Position numbers and translations under genes: made by a program. This document shows, one piece after another, positions 49,337 through 55,461 of a stretch of 55,461 bases of DNA. The stretch is taken from positions 1 to 55,461 of the forward strand of contig NZ_FZOH01000007.1 of the NCBI RefSeq assembly GCF_900188205.1, read 5' to 3'. The stretch's first letter is position 1. Every line of letters starts with the position of its first letter. Below the pieces are notes generated by a model. That model made no database searches. It saw only the letters and a list, made by a program, of their open reading frames with translations, and was not told where the DNA came from. This DNA is from Geodermatophilus saharensis (lineage in GTDB: Bacteria > Actinomycetota > Actinomycetes > Mycobacteriales > Geodermatophilaceae).

Positions 49337-50805
49337 CCGCCACCGAGGCCCCGCGCCCGCCGGCCGCGCCGCGCGCCGCGCGGGCCGCCGGGATCACGCT
49401 GGTCGGGCAGGCGCTGCGCACCGTGGTGCAGTTCGGCTCCATCCTGGTGCTGGCGCGGCTGCTGCTGCCGGAGGACTACGGCCTGCTGGCGATCGTGCTC
49501 GTCGTCGTGGGCATCGGGGAGATCGTCCGCGACTTCGGGCTGAGCACCGCGGCGATCCGCGCACCGGAGCTGTCCGAGGACACCCGCGACGCGCTGTTCT
49601 GGATCAACACCGCGATCGGCGTGCTGCTGTGCCTCGTCGTCGTCGCCGGCTCCGGGCTGCTGGCCGCTCTGTTCGACCGCCCGGCGCTGACCGGGATCGC
49701 CTGCGCGCTGTCGGCCACCTTCGTCCTCAACGGGATGGCCACCCAGTACCGGGTGACGCTGACCCGCGAGATGCGCTTCGGCGCCCTGGTGACCGCCGAC
49801 GTCGCCGCGCAGGCCACCGCGGCGGCGGTGGCGATCGCCCTGGCCGCCCTCGGGGCGGGGTACTGGGCGCTGGTCGCCCAGCAGCTGGTCCAGTCCGCGC
49901 TCCTGCTGGTCCTCGTCGCCGTCCCGGCGCGCTGGTGGCCCGGGCGCCCGCGCCGCACCCCGGGCCTGCGGCCGTTCCTGACGCTGGGGCTGCACCTGGT
50001 GGGCACCCAGCTGGTCAACTACGCCGGCAACAACGTCGACACCGTCACCATCGGCCTGCGCTTCGACGCGGCGGCGCTCGGGCTCTACAACCGCGGCTTC
50101 CAGCTGCTGATGACCCCGCTGAACCAGCTGCGCTCCCCCGCCACCACCGTCGCCCTGCCGGTGCTGGCGCGGCTGCAGGACGACCGCGAGCGCTTCGACG
50201 AGTACCTGCGCCGCGGGCAGCTGGCCCTCGGCCTCCCGATCGTCGTCTCGCTGGGCGTGGTGGCCGGGGCCGCCGGGCCGCTGGTGGAGCTGCTGCTGGG
50301 GCCGCGCTGGTCCGGGGTCGCGCCGATCCTCGCGCTGCTCGCCGTGGCCGCGGCGTCCCAGACGCTGGCCTTCGTCGGGCTGTGGGTCTACCTGTCCCGC
50401 GGCCTGGGCGCCCAGCTGTTCCGCTACACGGTGGGCACCTCGGTGCTGCGCCTGGCCTGCGTCCTGGCCGGCAGCACCTGGGGGGTCGTCGGCGTGGCGG
50501 CCGGCTACGCGCTGGCGGCCTGCCTGGAGTGGCCGCTGTCGCTGTGGTGGCTCTCGCGGATCACCGACTTCCCCGGCCGGACGCTCGCGGCCGGGGCGCT
50601 GCGCGTCCTCGGCTGCGCGGTCCCCGCCGGTGGCGCCGCCTGGCTGGTCACCCTGGCCGCCGGTGCGCTGCCCACCACCGTGGTCCTCCTGCTCGCCGGG
50701 CTCGCCGGGGCCGCGATCGTCGCCCTGGCGGCCGCCGTCTCCCGCACCGTGCGGGCCGACCTCGCCGGCGTGCTCGCGTTCGGCCGCTCGATGGCCCGGC
50801 GGTGA
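49333..50805 (+). CDS. Lipopolysaccharide biosynthesis-type flippase (second Wzx)
   Basis: 490 residues, GTG overlapping the Wzy stop by 4 bp. It begins AAGITLVGQALRTVVQFGSI and continues VLARLLLPEDYGLLAIVLVV, the Wzx/polysaccharide-exporter signature (L-P-x-D-Y-G). DFGLSTAAIR, FWINTAIGVLLC, NYAGNNVDTVTIGLRF, LGLYNRGFQL and TPLNQLRSPATTVALPVLAR match the WzxC/MOP-superfamily subgroup. Many hydrophobic helices are present. It should flip the lipid-linked oligosaccharide for the preceding polymerase. The sequence is clearly different from the flippase at 22.9-24.5 kb, so the two loci did not arise by local duplication. Confidence 0.92.
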   Translation: MTATEAPRPPAAPRAARAAGITLVGQALRTVVQFGSILVLARLLLPEDYGLLAIVLVVVGIGEIVRDFGLSTAAIRAPELSEDTRDALFWINTAIGVLLCLVVVAGSGLLAALFDRPALTGIACALSATFVLNGMATQYRVTLTREMRFGALVTADVAAQATAAAVAIALAALGAGYWALVAQQLVQSALLLVLVAVPARWWPGRPRRTPGLRPFLTLGLHLVGTQLVNYAGNNVDTVTIGLRFDAAALGLYNRGFQLLMTPLNQLRSPATTVALPVLARLQDDRERFDEYLRRGQLALGLPIVVSLGVVAGAAGPLVELLLGPRWSGVAPILALLAVAAASQTLAFVGLWVYLSRGLGAQLFRYTVGTSVLRLACVLAGSTWGVVGVAAGYALAACLEWPLSLWWLSRITDFPGRTLAAGALRVLGCAVPAGGAAWLVTLAAGALPTTVVLLLAGLAGAAIVALAAAVSRTVRADLAGVLAFGRSMARR

Positions 50806-50861
50806 CCGCCGTGCCGGCGGCCCGGCCCGCCCCTTCCCCGACCCAGGAGGACACCGCGGCC

Positions 50862-51899
50862 ATGAGCGCCGACGTCCCGGCCGCCGCGGAGCGCCGGCCC
50901 CTCACCGTCCTGCAGTCCTTCCCCGAGCCGCGGGAGACGACGAACCCCTACGTGGTGATGCTGCGGGACGCGCTGGCCGCCGTGCCCGGCACGCGGGTGC
51001 TCACCTTCTCCTGGCGGCGGGCGCTGACCGCCCGCTACGACGCCTTCCACGCCCACTGGCCGGAGATCCTCGTCGACGGCAACGGCCCGCTGAAGAAGCT
51101 CGTCCGCCAAGCGCTGTTCGTGCTCCTCCTGCTCCGCCTGCGGGTCACCCGCGTGCCGCTGGTGCGCACGGTGCACAACCTCGAGCTGCCCGAGGGCATC
51201 TCCCGGCGCGAGCGGGTGCTGCTGCGGTGGGCCGAGCGGGTCACGGCGGCGCGGATCCGGATCAACGACAGCACCGAGCTCGACGCCGGCACGCCCGTGG
51301 AGACGATCGTGCACGGCCACTACCGCGACTGGTACGCCGCGCACCCGCGCCGCGACCGCCGTCCCGGCCGGCTGGCCTTCGTCGGGCAGGTGCGCCGCTA
51401 CAAGGGCGTCGACCGGCTGGTGGAGGCCTTCGGCGAGACGACCGACGCCGGGCTCAGCCTGCGCATCGCCGGCCGGCCGACCTCCGACGGGCTGGCCGAG
51501 CGGCTGCGGGAGGCCGCCGCGGCCGACCCCCGGATCAGCCTGTCACTGGGGTTCGTCCCCGACGCCGACCTGGTCGGTGAGATCACCGGGGCCGAGCTCG
51601 TGGTGCTGCCCTACCGCGAGATGCACAACTCCGGCGGGGCGCTGGCCGCGCTGTCGCTCGACACCCCGGTCCTCGTGCCGGACAACGCGGTCAACCGCCG
51701 GCTGGCCGAGGAGGTCGGGGCCGGCTGGGTGCACACCTACACGCCGCCGCTGACCGGCGCGGACCTGACCGGCACGCTCGACCGGCTGCGCGCGGAGCCG
51801 CCGGCGGCCGCGCCGGACCTGTCCCGGCGGGAGTGGGACGACGCCGGGCGCGCCCACGTGGCCGCCTACCGGCGGGCCCGGGCGGCCCTGCGCCGCTGA
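50862..51899 (+). CDS. GT-B fold glycosyltransferase
   Basis: 345 residues from ATG 50862, preceded by AGGAGG at 50845-50850. A GTG at 50802 overlapping the flippase stop (GTGA) is an alternative that adds 20 residues. Motifs: LTVLQSFPEPRETTNPYVVML, YDAFHAHWPEILVDG, VPLVRTVHNLELPEG, IVHGHYRDWY, RLAFVGQVRRYKGVDRLVEAF, LSLRIAGRPTSD, LGFVPDADLVGEI and VVLPYREMHNSGGALAALSLDTPVLVP. The H-N and S-G-x-x-x-x-A-L pattern resembles beta-mannosyl/glucuronosyl-type transferases in EPS loci; the donor is unassigned. It ends 23 bp before the convergent deacetylase. Confidence 0.87.
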   Translation: MSADVPAAAERRPLTVLQSFPEPRETTNPYVVMLRDALAAVPGTRVLTFSWRRALTARYDAFHAHWPEILVDGNGPLKKLVRQALFVLLLLRLRVTRVPLVRTVHNLELPEGISRRERVLLRWAERVTAARIRINDSTELDAGTPVETIVHGHYRDWYAAHPRRDRRPGRLAFVGQVRRYKGVDRLVEAFGETTDAGLSLRIAGRPTSDGLAERLREAAAADPRISLSLGFVPDADLVGEITGAELVVLPYREMHNSGGALAALSLDTPVLVPDNAVNRRLAEEVGAGWVHTYTPPLTGADLTGTLDRLRAEPPAAAPDLSRREWDDAGRAHVAAYRRARAALRR

Positions 51900-51922
51900 A
51901 CGCCGGCGGGGCCCGAGGGACC

Positions 51923-52678
51923 TCAGCGGACGAAGCGCGCCTCGCGGACGGCGGTGCCCTCGGCCAGGACCTCGCCCAGCGACCGGGCGCGCAGCCCGTC
52001 GGCGGCGTACCCGGCCAGCACCTCGCGGACCAGCCGGCCCTTGTCCAGCACCGGCGCCGGCCCGTCGTCCGCGCCGTCCTCGGGGCCGGCGAAGCCGTCG
52101 TGCGCCAGCACGACCGCCCCGCGGTGCAGCCCCTCCCAAGCCTTGGCCAGGCGCCGCTCGTGCGGCACGTCCCGCCAGTCCCAGGTGGTCGGGCCCCACA
52201 GCACCGGGGTCAGCCCGGCGCCGGTGACCGCGCGCCAGGTCCGCGGCGTCTGCCGGCCGTTGGGCGGCCGGTGCCAGCGGACGGCGCGGCCGAGGGCGTC
52301 CTCGAGCTCCGCGCGGCCGGCGCGCAGCAGCGGCCGGACCTCGCCGGGCGGGAGCGTGGGCAGCGGGCGGTGGTCGGCGCCGTGCAGGGCCACCTCGTGC
52401 CCGGCGGCGACGACCTCGTCGAACAGCGACCGGTACCGGCGCACCCGGGTCAGGAGCACGAAGAACGTGGCGGTGGCGCCGGCGTCGGCCAGCGCGGCGA
52501 GCACCCGGTCGGTGCCGCCGGGCTCCGGGCCGTCGTCGAAGGTCAGGGCCACCGACGGCGCCGCCGTCCGGACCGACACGATCGACCCGGCAACGGAGCC
52601 GGCGGCCCGGCGCGCCAGCGTCAGCGCGCCGCGCCGGACGGCGCGGGTGGCCTGCGCGGCCAGCGCGGTGGCGCTCAC
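51923..52678 (-). CDS. Polysaccharide deacetylase (CE4)
   Basis: 251 residues; the GTG overlaps the upstream GT2 stop by 4 bp. The NodB signature is ALTFDDGPEPGGTDRVL (Asp48, Asp49), HEVALHGADHRPLPTLPPGE (H-x-x-x-H metal site) and RWHRPPNGRQTPRTWRA (the R-P-P-x-G motif). GAVVLAHDGF is the closing catalytic-His segment. This form resembles peptidoglycan/chitooligosaccharide deacetylases more than the other deacetylase at 42.7-43.4 kb. The N-terminus (ALTLARRAAGSVAGSIVS) is only weakly hydrophobic, so export is unclear. It is cotranscribed with two GT2 genes. Confidence 0.92.
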   Translation of the reverse strand: MSATALAAQATRAVRRGALTLARRAAGSVAGSIVSVRTAAPSVALTFDDGPEPGGTDRVLAALADAGATATFFVLLTRVRRYRSLFDEVVAAGHEVALHGADHRPLPTLPPGEVRPLLRAGRAELEDALGRAVRWHRPPNGRQTPRTWRAVTGAGLTPVLWGPTTWDWRDVPHERRLAKAWEGLHRGAVVLAHDGFAGPEDGADDGPAPVLDKGRLVREVLAGYAADGLRARSLGEVLAEGTAVREARFVR

Positions 52679-53694
52679 CGGGGGGCGACCCGGCCCAGGC
52701 GCCACCGGCGCCCGTCGCGGGCGTACTCCTCGTAGACGACACCGAGCGCGCCGCCCACCATGCCGAGGCCGCGGAAGACCGCGCGGGCCCCGCGGGCCTG
52801 GTGGGCCGCCGAGCCGGTTCCCCGGCCCAGGACCCAGCGGGCCCCTCCGCCGGCGATCCGGACCAGCCCGCGCACCAGGCCGCGGGCGCGGATCCGCAGC
52901 CGGGCGACCGCGCCGGCGCTCAGCCGCAGCTCGGTGAGCACCGTGGCGTTGCCGTGGCTCCAGGCCCGGGTGAGCACCCACCGGCGGGTCGTCCGCTCGG
53001 CCGGCACGCGGTCGACCGCGGCCGACTCGTCGCACCAGACCATGCGGGCCCCCGCGTGCGCCAGCGAGCGGCTGAACAGCGTGTCCTCCCCGCCGGCCAG
53101 CCCCAGGGCCGACTCGAAGCGGGTGCCCGCGGCGCGCACCTGGTCGAGGTCGAGGAGGAGGTTGCCGGTGGCGGCGACGTCGATCTCGGTGCCCGTGGGC
53201 ATCCGGCGGCGGACGAAGAAGCGGCCGGCGAGGATCCAGGGGTCCACCGGGCCGGCGTACTCGGCCAGGATCCGCCCCGACACCGCCGCGGCGCCGGAGT
53301 CCTCCCAGGTGGCCAGCAGCGCGGTCAGCCAGTTCTCGCAGGGGCGCTCGTCGTCGTCGATGAAGGCGAGCAGCCGCGACCCGGCCGCCTCCTCGAGTGC
53401 CCGGTTGCGCACCGCGGCGATGCCCGGCCGGGCCTCGACGACGGCGCGGACGCCCGGGACGGCCGCCGCGACCGCGGCGCCGGACCCGTCGGGGTCGTTG
53501 TCGACGACCAGCACCTCCGCGGCGTACCGGCCGCCGGCGGTCACCTCGGCCACCTGCTCGAGCAGCCGCGGCAGCAGGTCGCGCAGCTCGTCCGGGCGCC
53601 GGAACGTCGGGACGGCGACGGTGACCCGCACGCCGCCCGGGTCGGGCAGGCCGGGAGTCGACGGCACCGTGGTCGTGGCGGTCACGCCCCGCAT
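52675..53694 (-). CDS. Family 2 glycosyltransferase
   Basis: 339 residues, ATG start 4 bp after the upstream gene; a GTG nine bases downstream is possible. VRVTVAVPTFRRPDELRDLL, EVLVVDNDPDGSG, RPGIAAVRNRALEEA and RLLAFIDDDERP (D-D-D metal site) define the GT-A catalytic domain, and GNLLLDLDQV, GLAGGEDTLFSRSLAHAG and the E-D base complete it. The C-terminal ~90 residues are basic and partly amphipathic, probably membrane-associated. It lies between another GT2 and a deacetylase in one operon. Confidence 0.9.
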   Translation of the reverse strand: MRGVTATTTVPSTPGLPDPGGVRVTVAVPTFRRPDELRDLLPRLLEQVAEVTAGGRYAAEVLVVDNDPDGSGAAVAAAVPGVRAVVEARPGIAAVRNRALEEAAGSRLLAFIDDDERPCENWLTALLATWEDSGAAAVSGRILAEYAGPVDPWILAGRFFVRRRMPTGTEIDVAATGNLLLDLDQVRAAGTRFESALGLAGGEDTLFSRSLAHAGARMVWCDESAAVDRVPAERTTRRWVLTRAWSHGNATVLTELRLSAGAVARLRIRARGLVRGLVRIAGGGARWVLGRGTGSAAHQARGARAVFRGLGMVGGALGVVYEEYARDGRRWRLGRVAPR

Positions 53695-53698
53695 CCCA

Positions 53699-54718
53699 TC
53701 ACCGGGGAGCCGGTGCGCGCCTCACCCCGACGGGCGGGGATGAGGGGCCGCGGACGAGCGCGGCGAGGGCGATCGCCGCGCCCTCGAGGCTGCCGCGGAC
53801 CGCGGCGGCCAGCGGGCGGGGCGAGTGCACCAGCTGGCGGCGGCCGCCGCGCAGCAGGATCTCCCAGCTGACCCGCGGCGTGCGCAGCAGCCACCCGAGC
53901 AGCTGCCGGCGGGACAGGTTGCGCGCCGCGAACACGAGGCGGTTGCGGCAGTTGTAGCGGTAGTAGAGGTCGGACTTGGCGTCGCCCTGCCGCTCTCCCT
54001 GCGTGCCGCCCTCGTCGTGGACGGCCACCAGGTCGGGGCGGACGACCAGGGAGCCGCCGGCGGCCAGCGCCCGGTGGCTGAGGTCGACGTCCTCCCAGTA
54101 GAGGAAGTAGCCCTCGTCGTAGCCACCGCCCAGCCGGTCGGCCATCTCCGCCGACACCACCAGGCAGGCCCCGGTCAGCCAGTCCTCGACCGGCCCGCGG
54201 GAGCGGGTGGGGCTGTGCGGCGCGCCGGTGCGGCCGTCCCGCAGGCCCAGCGTGGACCCGGCGAAGACGGTCGTCCCGGCGGAGTCGACGATCCGCGGGG
54301 CGATGACGGCGAGCGGGTCGGCCAGGCTGGCCACGCGCAGCTCCTCGAGCACCGCGGGCGTCACCGAGGCGTCGGGGTTCAGGCAGCAGAAGGTGGCGCA
54401 GCCGAGCTCGCGGGCCCGGGCGAACCCGGCGTTGGTGGCCGCGCCGAACCCGCGGTTGTCCGGGAGCGCCACCAGCTCCCAGCCGTGCTCGGCGGCCAGC
54501 GCGGTGACCGCGGCGCGCTCGGCGTCGGTGCTGTGGTTGTCCACCACCACGACGCGCACGTGGGGTCCCAGCGGCCCGGCCGCCGCCAGGTTCCGGCGCA
54601 GCAGCGCGCTGGAGCCGTAGTTGACGACGACCAGGCCCAGCCCCTCCGGGCCGCCGCGGGGAGCGGCGGCCCGGAGGCGGAGGGTGTTCTCCGGTGACAC
54701 GACGGCAGTGTCGGTCAC
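53699..54718 (-). CDS. Family 2 glycosyltransferase, WbbL/rhamnosyltransferase-like
   Basis: 339 residues; the GTG overlaps the stop of the preceding secreted-protein gene by 4 bp. Motifs: LGLVVVNYGSSALLRRNLAA, VRVVVVDNHSTDAERAAV, LPDNRGFGAATNAGFARA, FCCLNPDASV (NPD), VEDWLTGACLVVSAEMA and FLYWEDVDLSHRALAAGG (the E-D-x-D motif). These are WbbL-like rhamnosyltransferase hallmarks shared with the enzyme at 19.2-20.2 kb, but the two proteins differ widely elsewhere. It should add a deoxyhexose or similar sugar to a lipid-linked intermediate. Confidence 0.9.
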   Translation of the reverse strand: MTDTAVVSPENTLRLRAAAPRGGPEGLGLVVVNYGSSALLRRNLAAAGPLGPHVRVVVVDNHSTDAERAAVTALAAEHGWELVALPDNRGFGAATNAGFARARELGCATFCCLNPDASVTPAVLEELRVASLADPLAVIAPRIVDSAGTTVFAGSTLGLRDGRTGAPHSPTRSRGPVEDWLTGACLVVSAEMADRLGGGYDEGYFLYWEDVDLSHRALAAGGSLVVRPDLVAVHDEGGTQGERQGDAKSDLYYRYNCRNRLVFAARNLSRRQLLGWLLRTPRVSWEILLRGGRRQLVHSPRPLAAAVRGSLEGAAIALAALVRGPSSPPVGVRRAPAPR

Positions 54719-55461
54719 GGTGCGGCCGGTGCCGTGCCCGCCTCGCCGACCCACAGCTGGTCGAACCGGACGGCGGTGGGGGCGGTGGCGGAGGCCGACA
54801 CGTACTGGTCGAGCAGGACCGTGCCGGCGCGCTGCAGCACCGCGGCGTCGTCGGTGCGGACCAGCGCCCAGGCCGCCGGCTCGGTGGTGCCGGTGGCCCA
54901 CGCCTTGACCCGCAGGGTCGTGGTGCCGCTGCCGGCGCTCTCGAACCGGACGGTCAGCGACGTGCCGGGCCTGTAGCCGCCGGGCAGCAGGTAGCCGCCC
55001 AGGATCGTCTCCTGGTCGTCCACCGTCCGGACCAGCATGACCTCGACCTGGCCGTCGGCACGGAACCGCAGCTTCGCCCGGTAGTCGGTGAGGCCGACCG
55101 TGCGGGTGGCCACGCCGACGTAGACGCCGCCACCCGTGGGTGCCTGCGGCAGCGTCAGCGCCACCTGCACCGCGACGTCCTGGCGGGAGAGCTGGGTCAG
55201 GGCGGCCGTGTTCGACTGCGCGGCCGGGACCAGGAGCTGGCCCTGCCCGCCGGACACGGAGGCGTTGGCCGCCGGGCCGCCGATCACCCAGGGACCGCCG
55301 GTGTCGGCCGTGCCCCACCCGCCGGTGACCTGGCGCTCGAAGGCGTCGGCGGCCAGCGGCGCGCCCGGCTGCGGGCCGGTGGGCGGCGCGGTCACGGTCA
55401 CCGACCGGGTGGTGGTCCCGGTCAGGCCCGCGGCGTCGGACACCGTCAACCGCACCGTGTA
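54715..55461 (-). CDS. Secreted PKD-domain protein, C-terminal 248 residues (partial)
   Basis: The frame is open to the right edge, so the N-terminus is missing. It starts with the end of a PKD/Ig fold (YTVRLTVSDAAGLTG, then TRSVTVTAPP), a Pro-rich linker, then a ~200-residue jelly-roll-like region: DAFERQVTGGWGTADTGG, ANASVSGGQGQLLVP, VAVQVALTLPQAPTGGGVYVG, LRFRADGQVEVMLVR, LTVRFESAGSGTTTLRVKAWA and AVRFDQLWVGE. This resembles the laminin-G/concanavalin-like module that follows PKD domains in actinobacterial surface proteins. No C-terminal anchor is seen. The first gene of the GT2-GT2-deacetylase operon in the visible order; function probably extracellular glycan binding. Confidence 0.8.
   Translation of the reverse strand, partial: YTVRLTVSDAAGLTGTTTRSVTVTAPPTGPQPGAPLAADAFERQVTGGWGTADTGGPWVIGGPAANASVSGGQGQLLVPAAQSNTAALTQLSRQDVAVQVALTLPQAPTGGGVYVGVATRTVGLTDYRAKLRFRADGQVEVMLVRTVDDQETILGGYLLPGGYRPGTSLTVRFESAGSGTTTLRVKAWATGTTEPAAWALVRTDDAAVLQRAGTVLLDQYVSASATAPTAVRFDQLWVGEAGTAPAAP

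Overview
The window is a high-GC actinobacterial chromosome segment. GTG starts are frequent, GC3 is very high, Shine-Dalgarno sites are GGAGG-type, and genes are packed with 4-bp ATGA/GTGA overlaps. Gene content (mfd, a SurA-like lipoprotein, MazG, LCP-era style exopolysaccharide loci, DUF4082/Ig giant proteins) suggests a Geodermatophilaceae-type genus such as Geodermatophilus, Blastococcus or Modestobacter. The family assignment is inference; no rRNA or other taxonomic marker is present.

Layout. Positions 1-328 are one end of an IS481-type insertion sequence whose transposase runs off the left edge. It abuts the stop codon of mazG. mazG and a SurA-like lipoprotein gene form a minus-strand pair (330-2255). 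Divergent from them is a two-gene plus-strand cassette: a Sfp-type phosphopantetheinyl transferase, overlapped by 4 bp with a stand-alone adenylation-carrier-thioesterase protein (2372-5949). A 14-bp tandem repeat tract separates this from the convergent mfd gene (6108-9638). The cassette splits the mfd...mazG housekeeping neighbourhood that is contiguous in many actinobacteria.

From 9.8 to 38.6 kb lies a large exopolysaccharide/glycoconjugate locus. It starts with a methyltransferase, a WecG/TagA-type glycosyltransferase, a GT-B glycosyltransferase and a secreted glycoside-hydrolase-like protein on the plus strand. A minus-strand block follows (GT2, Wzz, Wzy/O-antigen ligase, a DUF6492-like protein, GT2), then two plus-strand GT-B enzymes. 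Next come a Wzx-type flippase and a tightly telescoped minus-strand nucleotide-sugar operon: two LbH acetyltransferases, two DegT aminotransferases, an SDR epimerase and a Gfo/Idh oxidoreductase. The block ends with a 2295-residue secreted protein (dimethylformamidase-like domain, Ig-like domain, six DUF4082 domains alternating with SbsA-like Ig domains), coupled by TGATG to the initiating polyprenyl glycosylphosphotransferase.

From 38.9 to 55.5 kb is a second envelope-polysaccharide locus. It holds a beta-propeller protein and MFS exporter, a TagD-like cytidylyltransferase, a lipoprotein hydrolase, a polysaccharide deacetylase, a CDP-alcohol phosphatidyltransferase and a glycosyltransferase. 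It continues with a Wzb/Wzc-like phosphatase and BY-kinase pair, a second Wzy, a second Wzx, more glycosyltransferases, a second deacetylase, and the 3' part of a PKD-type secreted protein that leaves the window at the right edge. The window therefore contains two sets of Wzx/Wzy/Wzz-type export genes. I see no rRNA, tRNA or CRISPR array. The only gene-free stretch over 300 bp is 14409-14958, inside a lower-GC patch (about 12.9-18 kb) that may have been acquired separately.
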